DNA of 24,848 nt from a virus. The position numbers and the translations under genes are program-made. Shown here in pieces: positions 1-7,427 of the stretch; position 1 is the first letter of the stretch; each line of letters starts with the position of its first letter. The notes beneath the pieces are model-generated. The model had not been told where the DNA came from, did no database searches, and saw only the letters and a program-made list of their open reading frames with translations. Location of the stretch: IMG/VR virus record IMGVR_UViG_3300008448_000595, positions 1-24,848 of that record; one strand, written 5' to 3'.

Positions 1-163
1 CCCGCGCTTGCAGCCTCGCATTCTCCGCACGCAGCGCCTCGGCTTCCCGCGCGGTGGCGGTGAGGGATTGAAGCGCGGTAACGGCTTCGGGTATTGCCGC
101 AAGGTCGCCCAGTTCCAACCGCCCCACCAGTTCATCCACCCCGGCCAGTTCTTCGTTGGTCAT
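1..163 (-). CDS. Hypothetical phage protein, partial (C-terminus cut by window edge)
   Basis: An ATG at 163 opens a frame that stays open to the left edge, giving at least 54 residues beginning MTNEELAGVDELVGRLELGD. The remainder is rich in Ala, Glu, Leu and Arg (TAREAEALRAENARLQ) with a heptad-like pattern, so a helical or coiled-coil protein is likely. Its ATG overlaps the TGA of the upstream gene in a TCAT (ATGA on the coding strand) arrangement, typical of translationally coupled phage genes. I do not recognise a family. It is the last visible gene of the leftward arm. Confidence 0.7.
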   Translation of the reverse strand, partial: MTNEELAGVDELVGRLELGDLAAIPEAVTALQSLTATAREAEALRAENARLQAR

Positions 164-381
164 TTCTTGTAGTCCCCGGCCTCGATGGATGCGGCCACTT
201 GGGTCATACCCATGCGGCGGAAGTAGGCTGCAATCAGCTTGACCTCGGCGAGGATGGCGTGCTTGCGGTCGATAGCCAGTGCGCCTTGCTGCGCCTCCAG
301 CGGCCCGTCGAACCACACGATGTCATCACCATCGTGTACCCAGTAGCGGTCTTCCTTGTGGCTGTAGTGTACTGTCGGCAT
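160..381 (-). CDS. Hypothetical small phage protein (73 aa)
   Basis: Small soluble protein beginning MPTVHYSHKEDRYWVHDGDD. The N-terminal half is beta-like (YWVHDGDDIVWFDG) and the C-terminal half helical (HAILAEVKLIAAYFRRMG). A GTG lies one codon upstream at 384, but the AGGAG at about -7 fits the ATG at 381 better, so I chose that start. The stop overlaps the start of the next gene by 4 nt. The gap to the upstream gene is about 26 nt. Family and function are not recognised; it looks like the small accessory proteins phages carry beside their replication genes. Confidence 0.72.
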   Translation of the reverse strand: MPTVHYSHKEDRYWVHDGDDIVWFDGPLEAQQGALAIDRKHAILAEVKLIAAYFRRMGMTQVAASIEAGDYKK

Positions 382-407
382 CACACTTCTCCTAAAACAG
401 TAGGTCC

Positions 408-590
408 TTAGTCACACTCGATCTCCCGGATGCTGGTCCAGACGTAGGGCATGTAGCAAATCTCATCCCCGTCCTTGGTGACGGTCCAGCCCGACAAGTA
501 GCCAGTGCCACCCACGATGGTGGCCGCAGCGGCAGGCACGACAGTGCCCATGGCGAGGCCCACGATGAAGCCAGTGATATACTTACGCAT
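408..590 (-). CDS. Small exported protein with N-terminal signal sequence (60 aa)
   Basis: From the ATG at 590, preceded by AAGGAG with a 6-nt spacer, the protein begins MRKYITGFIVGLAMGTVVPA: a positively charged tip, a hydrophobic stretch of about 15 residues and an Ala-rich AAAA segment around residues 19-22 that fits a Sec signal peptidase site. The mature part would be about 38 residues with two cysteines and several aromatics (YLSGW, YMPYVW), suggesting a small periplasmic or surface domain. A longer in-frame start exists at 629 but it lacks a ribosome site and spoils the signal sequence. It overlaps the upstream membrane-protein gene by 8 nt. No lipobox cysteine is present, so it is not a classical outer-membrane spanin. 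Function unknown. Confidence 0.68.
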   Translation of the reverse strand: MRKYITGFIVGLAMGTVVPAAAATIVGGTGYLSGWTVTKDGDEICYMPYVWTSIREIECD

Positions 591-795
591 CGATGTTCTC
601 CTTCTTGGTAAACTTGCCAGACTTGTCACGCTCAGGGGTAAGGTTGCGGTAGTAGTCGCGTTCGCATTCCATTGCGTACAGATCGGCGAGCAGTTGGCTC
701 ATGCCACGTATCCCCCACAGTGTGCCTGCGAAGAACCCGATAATCCCAACCGCAGCAGCACCCACGGTGAGTTCAACCATGTCAATGTATACCAT
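583..795 (-). CDS. Small inner-membrane protein (70 aa)
   Basis: The ATG at 795 overlaps the polymerase TGA by one base (TGATG) and has GGAG about 7 nt upstream, so I chose it over a GTG two codons earlier at 801. Residues 7-29 (VELTVGAAAVGIIGFFAGTL and following) form one clear transmembrane helix. The remaining 40 residues are charged and helical (MECERDYYRNLTPERDKSGK), consistent with a single-pass anchor with a soluble tail. The next gene overlaps it and encodes an exported protein, so the two may act together in the envelope. One membrane helix followed by a helical tail also resembles an inner-membrane spanin or holin-like protein, but nothing else supports a lysis role. Confidence 0.72.
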   Translation of the reverse strand: MVYIDMVELTVGAAAVGIIGFFAGTLWGIRGMSQLLADLYAMECERDYYRNLTPERDKSGKFTKKENIDA

Positions 796-2678
796 CAGCA
801 CTCTCCATAGTTATCTGCCCGCCCCGACTCGCAGGCTACAGGAAGGTCGGGTGCCCATGCCGGTGGCGTGGACATGATGCGAATGATCTCTGCCTCGGCA
901 GCTTCAGCACTGGCCGTAGGTACTACACACACGTTCTCGTCATGAACTTGGAAGGCCACGAAGTGTCCGGCCTGTCCGATCAGGGTCATCTGCCAGCGCA
1001 CGATGATACCGGCCAGAGCTTGCACGATATTCTCAGTGACCTTGCCGCCGTAAATCTTGATCCACGGCAGGTCTTCGAGGGTGCCACCAGCAACCCGGTC
1101 CTTCAGCGCCTTGCGATATGTCCGTGCGTCATTGATGTACTGGAACCCATCCTTGGTCTGACGCAGTGCGGGGTAGGTGATACGCAGGTGGTTCGGTAAC
1201 CGGATGCCTTCCTTATCGTAGGTGATGACTTCCTTGAGCGTACCATTGCGGTTGCCCACCATGTCCTTGAGCACCTGACCACAGGTCTGCCATAGCTGGA
1301 CGATCTTCCAGTACTTCTGGCGGTAGAGACGGACGATGCGCTCGGCCTCGTTCTCGTCGATGTAGATTTTGGCAAGGGTCAGAGTCTTACGGAACTTGTC
1401 AGCCCCCATACCGTAGCCAAGGCCAAGGATGCAGGTCTTGCCTACAAACCTCTCAGTGTAGTCCGCCTTGGTTACAGTGCGGCCATAGACCTCGCTGGCA
1501 AACTCGGAATAGACATCGCGTCCCTCACGGAACGCCTGCACCAGATCGTCCTGTCCTGCCAACCACGCGACAGTGCGCGCTTCGATCTGACTGGAGTCGC
1601 AGGCGATGATCTCGTATCCCTCCGGTGCCTTCAGGGCTTGACGGATGGTGGTGTTACCTCGGCTCGGCAGGTTCTGGAGATTGACCTTGTCGCCACCTGA
1701 GAACCTGCCTGTGTGTGCGCCATAGTAATTGAGCATGATCGGCAGGGGGCCACGGCCAGCGATCCCGATGAACGCCTCGGTCCGGGTCTCTTCCAGCGTG
1801 GACTTGGTACCAAGCCGCGCCTCAGCCGCAGCCCGGACACGCTCGTCCGGGTGCTCAAGCAGGGCGAGGAAAGCCTGATCAGTCTTACTGAAGGCGAAGG
1901 TCTCCTTACCAGTGCGGGCACTTGTCTTGGTCGGCGCTGTCACACCCAGCAGGTTCAGCAGTTTGGCAAACTGAGGGTTGCTCATCAGCAGTGTCTTCAG
2001 TGCCGCTGGGTCAAAGCGTTCACCCATACCGACGATGTCAGACAGTTCCTTGAGTACGTCCTCCTTGTGCTGGCGCACGTCAGTCAGGTGCTTCTTCAGC
2101 AGGGGCACATCCAGTTCGATCATCGGCTGGGTGTACATCCGCAGGGTCTGGTCAATCACCAGCAACTCAGAGGGCGGCAGTTCCTTCTTCAGCTTCAGCC
2201 ACAACTGGTAGGTTAGCTCCACGTCATTGACGCAGTATTCAGCGTAGCGCTCCAGTTCCTGCTTGGAGAAGTCAGCGTAGCGTTTACCCAGAGCGTTGAC
2301 CACCTCGTCGCCCTTGGCACCCAGCTTGTAGTACTGGGCCAGCGCCTTGAGGCTACCTCCCACAGTGACGTTGTGCAGGGGACGGGCCATCGACAGGGTA
2401 TCCAGCCACAGCTTGGGCTTCACACCGTAGTGCCATGACAAGATAGCCCCATCGAAGGCAGTGTTGTGACAGAGGATGGCCGACTTGGAGAAGTCGATGG
2501 CCTTGATGAACGGCTCGATCAGCGGCTTGGGTATCCACTTCACCGGGCCGTTGTTCTTTTTGATGCCCAGCAGGATCGCCTCGAATCGGGGATCACGGAC
2601 GTAGCTCTCGGTGGTCATCTTCGAAAGCGAATAGTCTCGGTCATAAGTTGTTTCGAAATCAATGGTATAGATGTCCAC
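795..2678 (-). CDS. polA: Family A DNA polymerase with 3'-5' exonuclease domain
   Basis: This 627-residue enzyme is the phage replicative DNA polymerase. The N-terminal 160 residues are a DEDDy proofreading exonuclease: Exo I DFET (D7, E9), Exo II with D76, Exo III YCVND (Y148, D152). The polymerase domain shows the TGRFS...NLQNLPSRG segment (323-341), motif A CDSSQIEAR (D361), motif B R410-x3-K414-x3-L418-x3-Y422-G, and motif C VHDEN (H579, D580, E581). There is no 5'-3' exonuclease domain, as in T7-type enzymes. The start is GTG at 2678, with GGAG 7 nt upstream; the first residues MDIYTIDFE run straight into Exo I, leaving no room for a later start. L418 sits at the position equal to Phe762 of E. 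coli Pol I. The next gene overlaps its stop by 1 nt. Confidence 0.96.
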   Translation of the reverse strand: MDIYTIDFETTYDRDYSLSKMTTESYVRDPRFEAILLGIKKNNGPVKWIPKPLIEPFIKAIDFSKSAILCHNTAFDGAILSWHYGVKPKLWLDTLSMARPLHNVTVGGSLKALAQYYKLGAKGDEVVNALGKRYADFSKQELERYAEYCVNDVELTYQLWLKLKKELPPSELLVIDQTLRMYTQPMIELDVPLLKKHLTDVRQHKEDVLKELSDIVGMGERFDPAALKTLLMSNPQFAKLLNLLGVTAPTKTSARTGKETFAFSKTDQAFLALLEHPDERVRAAAEARLGTKSTLEETRTEAFIGIAGRGPLPIMLNYYGAHTGRFSGGDKVNLQNLPSRGNTTIRQALKAPEGYEIIACDSSQIEARTVAWLAGQDDLVQAFREGRDVYSEFASEVYGRTVTKADYTERFVGKTCILGLGYGMGADKFRKTLTLAKIYIDENEAERIVRLYRQKYWKIVQLWQTCGQVLKDMVGNRNGTLKEVITYDKEGIRLPNHLRITYPALRQTKDGFQYINDARTYRKALKDRVAGGTLEDLPWIKIYGGKVTENIVQALAGIIVRWQMTLIGQAGHFVAFQVHDENVCVVPTASAEAAEAEIIRIMSTPPAWAPDLPVACESGRADNYGEC

Positions 2679-2716
2679 CGGGCTACTCCGTTTATTTCTG
2701 CGGGGAGACTACCGAA

Positions 2717-2923
2717 CTATACAGCCTTGTCAAGCAGGCCGTGGTTCTCGGCAGCGATGCGAAGGTGGTGGGGCGCACAGCCCCACAACCCGAAGTATTT
2801 ATCATAGGCTCGGCATAGCGCACGCAGTTCCGTGTCGTTCCTGCGGATGGCATCGCGCAACCGGTTCTGTTCGGTGAGGGCAGCCGCTGCCCTTGTGAGG
2901 ATATCTTTCTGTTCGTCCGTCAC
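2717..2923 (-). CDS. Hypothetical helical protein (68 aa)
   Basis: Small, charged, mostly helical protein beginning MTDEQKDILTRAAAALTEQN. The start is a GTG at 2923 that overlaps the TGA of the upstream gene (GTGA, 4 nt) and has GGGGAG 7 nt before it. The C-terminal half carries two cysteines and a His pair (LWGCAPHHL). It ends 38 bp before the polymerase start, and its last codons contain one copy of the CTGTATAGTT motif seen in the central control region. No family recognised. Confidence 0.7.
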   Translation of the reverse strand: MTDEQKDILTRAAAALTEQNRLRDAIRRNDTELRALCRAYDKYFGLWGCAPHHLRIAAENHGLLDKAV

Positions 2924-3387
2924 TTGGAGTCTCCCCTCAGTCTGTCAGCCACGAGCTTGGCATAGCCAGCGATGTCATCCCACGAGTCGATGTAACTGGG
3001 GTCTCCATTGATGATCCGTCCGATCTTGTGGAAGATCATGTCGAGTGCTTCCTGCTGGTCGTGGTCAAGCTCCTTGCCTGAGTTGTGCAGGAACTTGTGG
3101 GTCAACCGCTTGTACCGCTGCGTGATCTCTGCATGGGTCTCGAACTTGCCATACCTAGAGCCACGTTCTGCGAGGATGGTGTCAATCGTGTTCATATCCT
3201 GCACATCGACGCGCTTATCCTCCTCAAACATCTCTGTCTGTCTCTCGTCCTTGGCAGTGTCCTTGAGCCACTGGTTCTCGACCTGACTTACATAGGTCGG
3301 ATGGCACCCCACGCGGCTGGCAATCTGCCACTTGTTGAGGTTGGGGAAGTCGCACATCGTGCGGATGATCATCTCTTTCTTGGTCAT
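2920..3387 (-). CDS. HTH plus DUF6378-like phage protein (155 aa)
   Basis: Two parts are visible. Residues 3-42 read as a helix-turn-helix (KWQIASRVGCHPTYVSQV), so the N-terminus probably binds DNA. Residues 68-150 (LAERGSRYGKF, then DQQEALDMIFHKIGRI, then DSWDDIAGYAKLV) match my memory of the DUF6378 domain, widespread in phages and of unknown function, with a conserved RYGxF and a DxWxDIAGYA end. The ATG at 3387 has GGAGG about 8 nt upstream and starts 1 nt after the upstream stop. A regulatory role is possible because of the HTH, but is inference. Confidence 0.82.
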   Translation of the reverse strand: MTKKEMIIRTMCDFPNLNKWQIASRVGCHPTYVSQVENQWLKDTAKDERQTEMFEEDKRVDVQDMNTIDTILAERGSRYGKFETHAEITQRYKRLTHKFLHNSGKELDHDQQEALDMIFHKIGRIINGDPSYIDSWDDIAGYAKLVADRLRGDSK

Positions 3388-3388
3388 G

Positions 3389-4018
3389 TCACAGTCCTCC
3401 CATCTTGCTTGCTGCCAGCACTGCGGTCAGTTTGGTCGTGTCGATATCAGGTACTTCCTTCTCGGGCTTCTTACGCTCAACGATCTCCTTGTGTTTGTTC
3501 TTGGTATGCTCTGGCACCAGTTCCCACAGCGGAGGCCATGCCTTCAGGGCAGGCGACAGCGTCGAGTAGGACGCCAGTATCTTGGACACCCCTTCCGTAA
3601 ACTCCTCGGCCTGCTTGCGGATCGCAGCACACTTGTCCTTCCACGCCACGACTTCTGCGTGGAGTTCTCCCCACACGAGATCATCTTTCAGGGTGATTGC
3701 ACCGCCATAGTAGTTCATTTCTGCCGGGGCATCAGCGGGTAAACGCTTGGGCCACCGCTTGCGTGAGGACAGTGTAAAGTGCAGGTTTACTGCCTGCCCA
3801 CCGATCCGCTGCACAATGATTTTGTCTGTCAAGTCAAAGAACCCTTCAGGAAGTTGTTCCATGAGCGGGATGTATTTACCGAATAGCTTCTCGTAGACGT
3901 AGTCACCCCAGCTTACCGGGGCAGTGGCCTCCACCGCCCTGATCCGATCAGTGAACTTGGCACGGGCGTTACCGGTGATCTGCTCAGTCAGTTCCTTAGT
4001 TATGCGAACGGTTGCCAT
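3389..4018 (-). CDS. Hypothetical phage protein (209 aa)
   Basis: Begins MATVRITKELTEQITGNARA from the ATG at 4018, which has GGAG 7 nt upstream; a longer frame to 4060 has no ribosome site and unusual residues. The N-terminal half is helical then beta-rich (DKIIVQRIGGQAVNLHFTLS), the middle has WKDKCAAIRKQAEEF, and the last 50 residues are charged (KNKHKEIVERKKPEKE). It overlaps the upstream gene by 23 nt. The N-terminal RITKELTEQI...AR start loosely recalls the phage Nmad5 family (putative nucleotide-modification associated), but I could not confirm this and leave the function open. Confidence 0.78.
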   Translation of the reverse strand: MATVRITKELTEQITGNARAKFTDRIRAVEATAPVSWGDYVYEKLFGKYIPLMEQLPEGFFDLTDKIIVQRIGGQAVNLHFTLSSRKRWPKRLPADAPAEMNYYGGAITLKDDLVWGELHAEVVAWKDKCAAIRKQAEEFTEGVSKILASYSTLSPALKAWPPLWELVPEHTKNKHKEIVERKKPEKEVPDIDTTKLTAVLAASKMGGL

Positions 4019-4247
4019 TGCTGTTCTCCATGTCATCATACAGGTTGGACAGGCTCTCATATGCCTGCGCTAGGAACTCATGCTTGGGTACGTTACTCTG
4101 GGCAGCACAGTCGGCCAGCAGGTACAGCAGTGCCGTCACCACTGTACCCATCTCATAGCCAGAACACGCCTGCCCAAGCAGGATGGTGAGGGCACCAAGG
4201 CCCTCGGGTTCATCGTCATCAAACACTACACTCACCTCGCTTACCAC
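3996..4247 (-). CDS. Hypothetical small protein (83 aa or slightly shorter)
   Basis: An acidic N-terminus (VVFDDDEPEG) is followed by a hydrophobic helical core (ALTILLGQACSGYEMGTVV, then ALLYLLADCA) and a charged tail. The start is uncertain: GTG codons at 4247, 4235 and 4226 are all in frame, and GAGGTG sequences lie close to each. The 4247 start overlaps the upstream stop by 7 nt. The three cysteines and hydrophobic core suggest a compact helical bundle rather than a membrane segment, because charged residues interrupt it. Not recognised. Confidence 0.62.
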   Translation of the reverse strand: MVSEVSVVFDDDEPEGLGALTILLGQACSGYEMGTVVTALLYLLADCAAQSNVPKHEFLAQAYESLSNLYDDMENSNGNRSHN

Positions 4248-5380
4248 TTCACCACCTCGCCGAACGGTGCCTTGTCAGCACCATCGCTGACCCAGAGCAC
4301 GGGATAGTCAGGCTCCGGACCGAAGTCGGAGCAATACAGATCAGTCAGGAACACGCAGGCCACCGGCTCGATGTCGTTGTCCACCATGTACTGGAACACC
4401 GGGCTGAACGCAGTGCCGCCACCACCATGAGGCTTGATATCCAGCGTGTCACCCGGCTCGTAAACATCCGCATGGGACACCTCGCTGTCGAAGTAGATCA
4501 CATGCAGCTTGCGAGGACGGAAGTGTTCGAACACCTTGGTGATCTCGGCTGCCGCCTGATTGATCTGCTGCGGAGTGATAGAACCAGAGCAGTCCACACA
4601 GAAGGCGATCTCACCCATGGTCTCACCCGTGATGCTCGGCAGATAGAGACCCTGCGCTGCGAAGATACGGCTCGGTCGGGCATAGGTCCGGACATCGTTC
4701 TTGCACTTCTGCATGAACCGCCAAAGTACGTCAGCCCAGTTGACCTTGGGTTGCAGCACCGCATCGACAAGTCGCTGCATGTTTGCCGACAGTTTACCCA
4801 TCATCTTGGCAGCCTGCGCTGCCTGAGCAACCTGAACCTTCATCTCGGCAGCGGCCTGAGCCTGATCAGCAGGGCTACCCCCACCGTCCTCGCACTCATC
4901 GTAGGCTTCGCCGCCACCGCCGTTGTCATCGTCATCATCAGGCAGCAGGTTGTAGATGCCATCACTGGTGCCACCGCCTGCGTTGAACAGGTTGGGATCA
5001 AGGCAACCACCGGGGATGAACTTGCCGATACCTTCCTGCGTCAGATGGTGGTTGATCACATAGTCACAGGCCCGGTTCCACCTGCCCGGAGTGCGCTCAC
5101 CGCGCCGATAGTTATGCTCGAACATGGGGTGGAAGCACTCATGGGCAACGAGGAACTTGAGTTGCTCATCACACAGCGGATCGATGAAGCTCGGATTGAA
5201 CTTGACATACTTGCCATTGGTTGCCGCAGTGGGGACAGACTCGTCCAGTATGAACGGCATGTTGAGAGCGATGGTCCCGACGAAGGGATGCTCTAGGATG
5301 AGGGAAGTCTTGGCCTTGGCCAGACGGCGGGTGAGGGCGGCGACATCGCCGGTGAACTCACGCTTCACTGCTACTTGCAT
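4241..5380 (-). CDS. VWA-domain protein with DUF2201-like metallopeptidase N-terminus
   Basis: 379 residues in two domains. The N-terminal 135 carry a zinc-protease-type HECFH (H80-E81-x2-H84) within VAHECFHPMFEH, followed by WNRACDYVIN (101-110), the pattern of the DUF2201 putative metallopeptidase family. A low-complexity Asp/Gly/Ala linker (148-195) follows. Residues 257-379 form a von Willebrand A-like domain with metal-site residues D263-x-S265-x-S267 (VDCSGS), T323 (GGGTAF) and D347 (LTDLY). VWA proteins of this type partner with MoxR-like AAA+ ATPases, and such an ATPase lies two genes upstream. Start ATG 5380 overlaps the previous TGA by 1 nt, with GGGAG 7 nt before it. Likely a chaperone or protease-like complex; its target is unknown. 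Confidence 0.88.
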   Translation of the reverse strand: MQVAVKREFTGDVAALTRRLAKAKTSLILEHPFVGTIALNMPFILDESVPTAATNGKYVKFNPSFIDPLCDEQLKFLVAHECFHPMFEHNYRRGERTPGRWNRACDYVINHHLTQEGIGKFIPGGCLDPNLFNAGGGTSDGIYNLLPDDDDDNGGGGEAYDECEDGGGSPADQAQAAAEMKVQVAQAAQAAKMMGKLSANMQRLVDAVLQPKVNWADVLWRFMQKCKNDVRTYARPSRIFAAQGLYLPSITGETMGEIAFCVDCSGSITPQQINQAAAEITKVFEHFRPRKLHVIYFDSEVSHADVYEPGDTLDIKPHGGGGTAFSPVFQYMVDNDIEPVACVFLTDLYCSDFGPEPDYPVLWVSDGADKAPFGEVVKW

Positions 5381-6234
5381 CAGTTCGCTCCCTGCATGAA
5401 AGTGGCCATGGCATCCATGATCTTGCGCGCTTCCTCTGCCGTGTCCTGACGGACATCGAGGTCGTTACGCAGGGTATCAGGGTGGTGGTCCAGCAACTTG
5501 CGCTCCACCTGCTGCCGCATGGCTTCGAGGTTGGGGTCTTCGGCGATATTCAGACGTGTCAGTAGGTCACAGGTCTCCCTTGCGTTCTCGATCATGCTGT
5601 CACGGAAGATATTCTTGGGGTCGGACAGCTTCTCGGTGATGTGTTCCACATGCTTGTACAGCCGGTGCCAACAGTCGCTCATCGCTTCCTGCTGGATGGT
5701 TGCCATGCGGCTTTCGAGGTCCTCTTGGATACGGGTAAGCTCATCACTGGACAGGGCCACACGGAAGTCATTGCTCGGCACCGGGAAAATACCCATGTCC
5801 ATGTTGAACTTGTTGGTGATGCTCTCCTTGGAGGGGTAGTCCTTCTCGTCATAGAGATCACCCAGCCACCGCTTGGCCTCGGCCACGAGGTACTCGTAGT
5901 TATCGAGGAAGGTGGTAACCAGCGACTGCCACTCGGCCTTCTCCTTGCGGAAGTCCTGCATGAACTGGAGGTAGTTGGCACTGGGCAGCATCCGGGTCCC
6001 GTCGATACCCCAAGGCAGGGTATTCTTGGCGAACTTCTCACGGATCACACCGGTCTTCTGGTGTACGTTGGCAAGCAGATCGTTAAGCGGAAGCAGAGAC
6101 TTGTTGTAGCGACCAGCACTGGTGCTGGCACGGTTGATATCAGCCACTTCCTTGGTGGCCTTCTTGTCAAGTTTGCGGGCAGTCCACTGCGAGATCGACA
6201 GGGACACGAGGAGAGCACGATCATTGAGCTTCAT
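5380..6234 (-). CDS. Helical protein of MoxR-VWA module, DUF3150-like
   Basis: 284 residues, almost entirely helical and charged, beginning MKLNDRALLVSLSISQWTAR. No catalytic motif is evident. It sits between the AAA+ ATPase (24-nt gap) and the VWA protein (1-nt overlap), so the three genes are almost certainly co-translated. From memory, the LLVSLSISQWTARKLDK start resembles DUF3150 proteins, which occur between CobS/MoxR-like ATPases and CobT/VWA-like proteins in conjugative elements and phages; this identification is tentative. A scaffold or adaptor linking the ATPase and VWA partner is the simplest role. Start ATG 6234 has GTGGAG 8 nt upstream. Confidence 0.78.
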   Translation of the reverse strand: MKLNDRALLVSLSISQWTARKLDKKATKEVADINRASTSAGRYNKSLLPLNDLLANVHQKTGVIREKFAKNTLPWGIDGTRMLPSANYLQFMQDFRKEKAEWQSLVTTFLDNYEYLVAEAKRWLGDLYDEKDYPSKESITNKFNMDMGIFPVPSNDFRVALSSDELTRIQEDLESRMATIQQEAMSDCWHRLYKHVEHITEKLSDPKNIFRDSMIENARETCDLLTRLNIAEDPNLEAMRQQVERKLLDHHPDTLRNDLDVRQDTAEEARKIMDAMATFMQGAN

Positions 6235-6258
6235 AGTTGTTACTCCACTAGGTTGTTA

Positions 6259-7254
6259 TCAGAACAGCACGTCTTGGTGAGCCAGCGACCACTTGATAAA
6301 CGCTTGGGTCGAAGCGAGGTCAGGGTCACGGCGCACCGCATGGCTGACCATCAGCACAGAGAACTCGGCAGGCATACGCTCGGCATAGGTAACCGCACGG
6401 TCCATATTGCTGTCAGTGATCCGGGCAGCGATAGAGCCAGCCAGTGCATAGAGCGTAGCCGGATCGGTCGGCACGTCAGCCGTAGACGGGTTCATCAGGA
6501 CAGCATCGGGGTTGGGTAGCTTGCGCCAGATACGCATGAAACCCACGAACTCAGCGGCTGCACCCTCACCCACGGCACCCTTGAAGCACTCATATTCTGC
6601 CTCGTAGGGCACAGTGCCAAGCACATCGGAGACACCTTCGACCCAGCTACGAGGAGTCGGGTTGGCATCGCGCTGCGGATCGAAGTCATGCAGCAGACCG
6701 GGACGAAACCGGATAAAGCTGATAACCTCGGGCTTGACGTTGTGGTCGATCATCCACTTGGTGCTGTCGTTGAGGTCAGTCTCGAACTCCAGCGTGGTCT
6801 CACGGTTAGCCAGATGGCTCAGGGTACGCACAGCACCAGCACGGTGAGACTGGAGATTACCAGTGGACACCACCTGCCAGCCATCAGCCAGTGGTACACC
6901 ATGCAGGTCACGAGCCTGACAGAGATGAGCGATGGCCTTCTGGTGATCTGGACCAGCCTGTGTCCGGTCGTCAAACAGCAAGATACCACCACGTTCCGTA
7001 CCGGGCTTGCCCTTGTAGGGGAACCAGTCAGGCATCTTGTAACCGAACGACTTACCCTCGGCCAGCATATCGGGAGCACCGAAGTCTTCGACCGGAGTCA
7101 ACGCAGGGTTGCGCATGATGACAGGAACATCCAGTTCATTAGCCACTTCACGGACGATAGTGGTCTTGCCACCGCCCGGAGGGCCGACGATCAGCACAGT
7201 ACGCTGGATGGGATAGAGAGCCTTGAGAGTCTGCTTGAGAAGTTCAGCACGCAT
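6259..7254 (-). CDS. MoxR-like AAA+ ATPase
   Basis: 331 residues. Walker A is GPPGGGKTT (24-32). The Walker B position reads GILLFDD (90-96), sensor 1 is STGN (130-133), and a LANRETTLEFE segment (148-158) matches the region following sensor 1 in MoxR/CbbQ-type ATPases. The usual Walker B Asp-Glu is Asp-Asp here (D95, D96), which may alter hydrolysis. The MoxR family acts as a chaperone that activates or inserts cofactors into targets together with VWA proteins, and the partner gene lies downstream. Start ATG 7254 has AAGGGA about 7 nt upstream, located inside the end of the preceding small gene. Confidence 0.9.
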   Translation of the reverse strand: MRAELLKQTLKALYPIQRTVLIVGPPGGGKTTIVREVANELDVPVIMRNPALTPVEDFGAPDMLAEGKSFGYKMPDWFPYKGKPGTERGGILLFDDRTQAGPDHQKAIAHLCQARDLHGVPLADGWQVVSTGNLQSHRAGAVRTLSHLANRETTLEFETDLNDSTKWMIDHNVKPEVISFIRFRPGLLHDFDPQRDANPTPRSWVEGVSDVLGTVPYEAEYECFKGAVGEGAAAEFVGFMRIWRKLPNPDAVLMNPSTADVPTDPATLYALAGSIAARITDSNMDRAVTYAERMPAEFSVLMVSHAVRRDPDLASTQAFIKWSLAHQDVLF

Positions 7255-7256
7255 AA

Positions 7257-7427
7257 TCAGTTCCCTTCATAGAGCTTGTGGTCCGGGCCGAATGACACCA
7301 CCGTCTTACCCCCCATGCGGTCACGATGGTGCTTCGCTGTCATCTTGTTGTCGTAGTAGATCACGTCACCGAACTGGTCCTTGACCAGTGGTCCGTTGCG
7401 GTGGTGCCGCAGGGTAAACAAACGCAT
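7257..7427 (-). CDS. Hypothetical small basic protein (56 aa)
   Basis: A short gene between the AAA+ ATPase and the upstream gene. The ATG at 7427 overlaps the preceding TAA by one base (TAATG) and has AGGAG 8 nt upstream. Translation begins MRLFTLRHHRNGPLVKDQFG and ends FGPDHKLYEGN. It is basic with five His residues, has a beta-like pattern (VIYYDNK, TVVSFGPDHKLY), and its last codons contain the ribosome site of the ATPase gene. The perfect spacing and overlaps make it a real gene despite its size. Function unknown. Confidence 0.78.
   Translation of the reverse strand: MRLFTLRHHRNGPLVKDQFGDVIYYDNKMTAKHHRDRMGGKTVVSFGPDHKLYEGN

Noticed and set aside
408-795. Spanin pair (Rz/Rz1-like)
   Set aside because: The exported partner lacks a lipobox cysteine and the Pro-rich character of Rz1-type proteins, and no holin or endolysin is adjacent.
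2714-2744. Sigma70 promoter before the polymerase using TATAGT and an upstream TTGACA
   Set aside because: TTGACA lies only 5 bp from TATAGT, far too close, and no -35 hexamer is found at 16-18 bp.
3389-4018. Assignment as a nucleotide-modification (Nmad5) protein
   Set aside because: Only the first ~20 residues feel similar, no catalytic motif is visible and no other base-modification genes are in the window; left as hypothetical.
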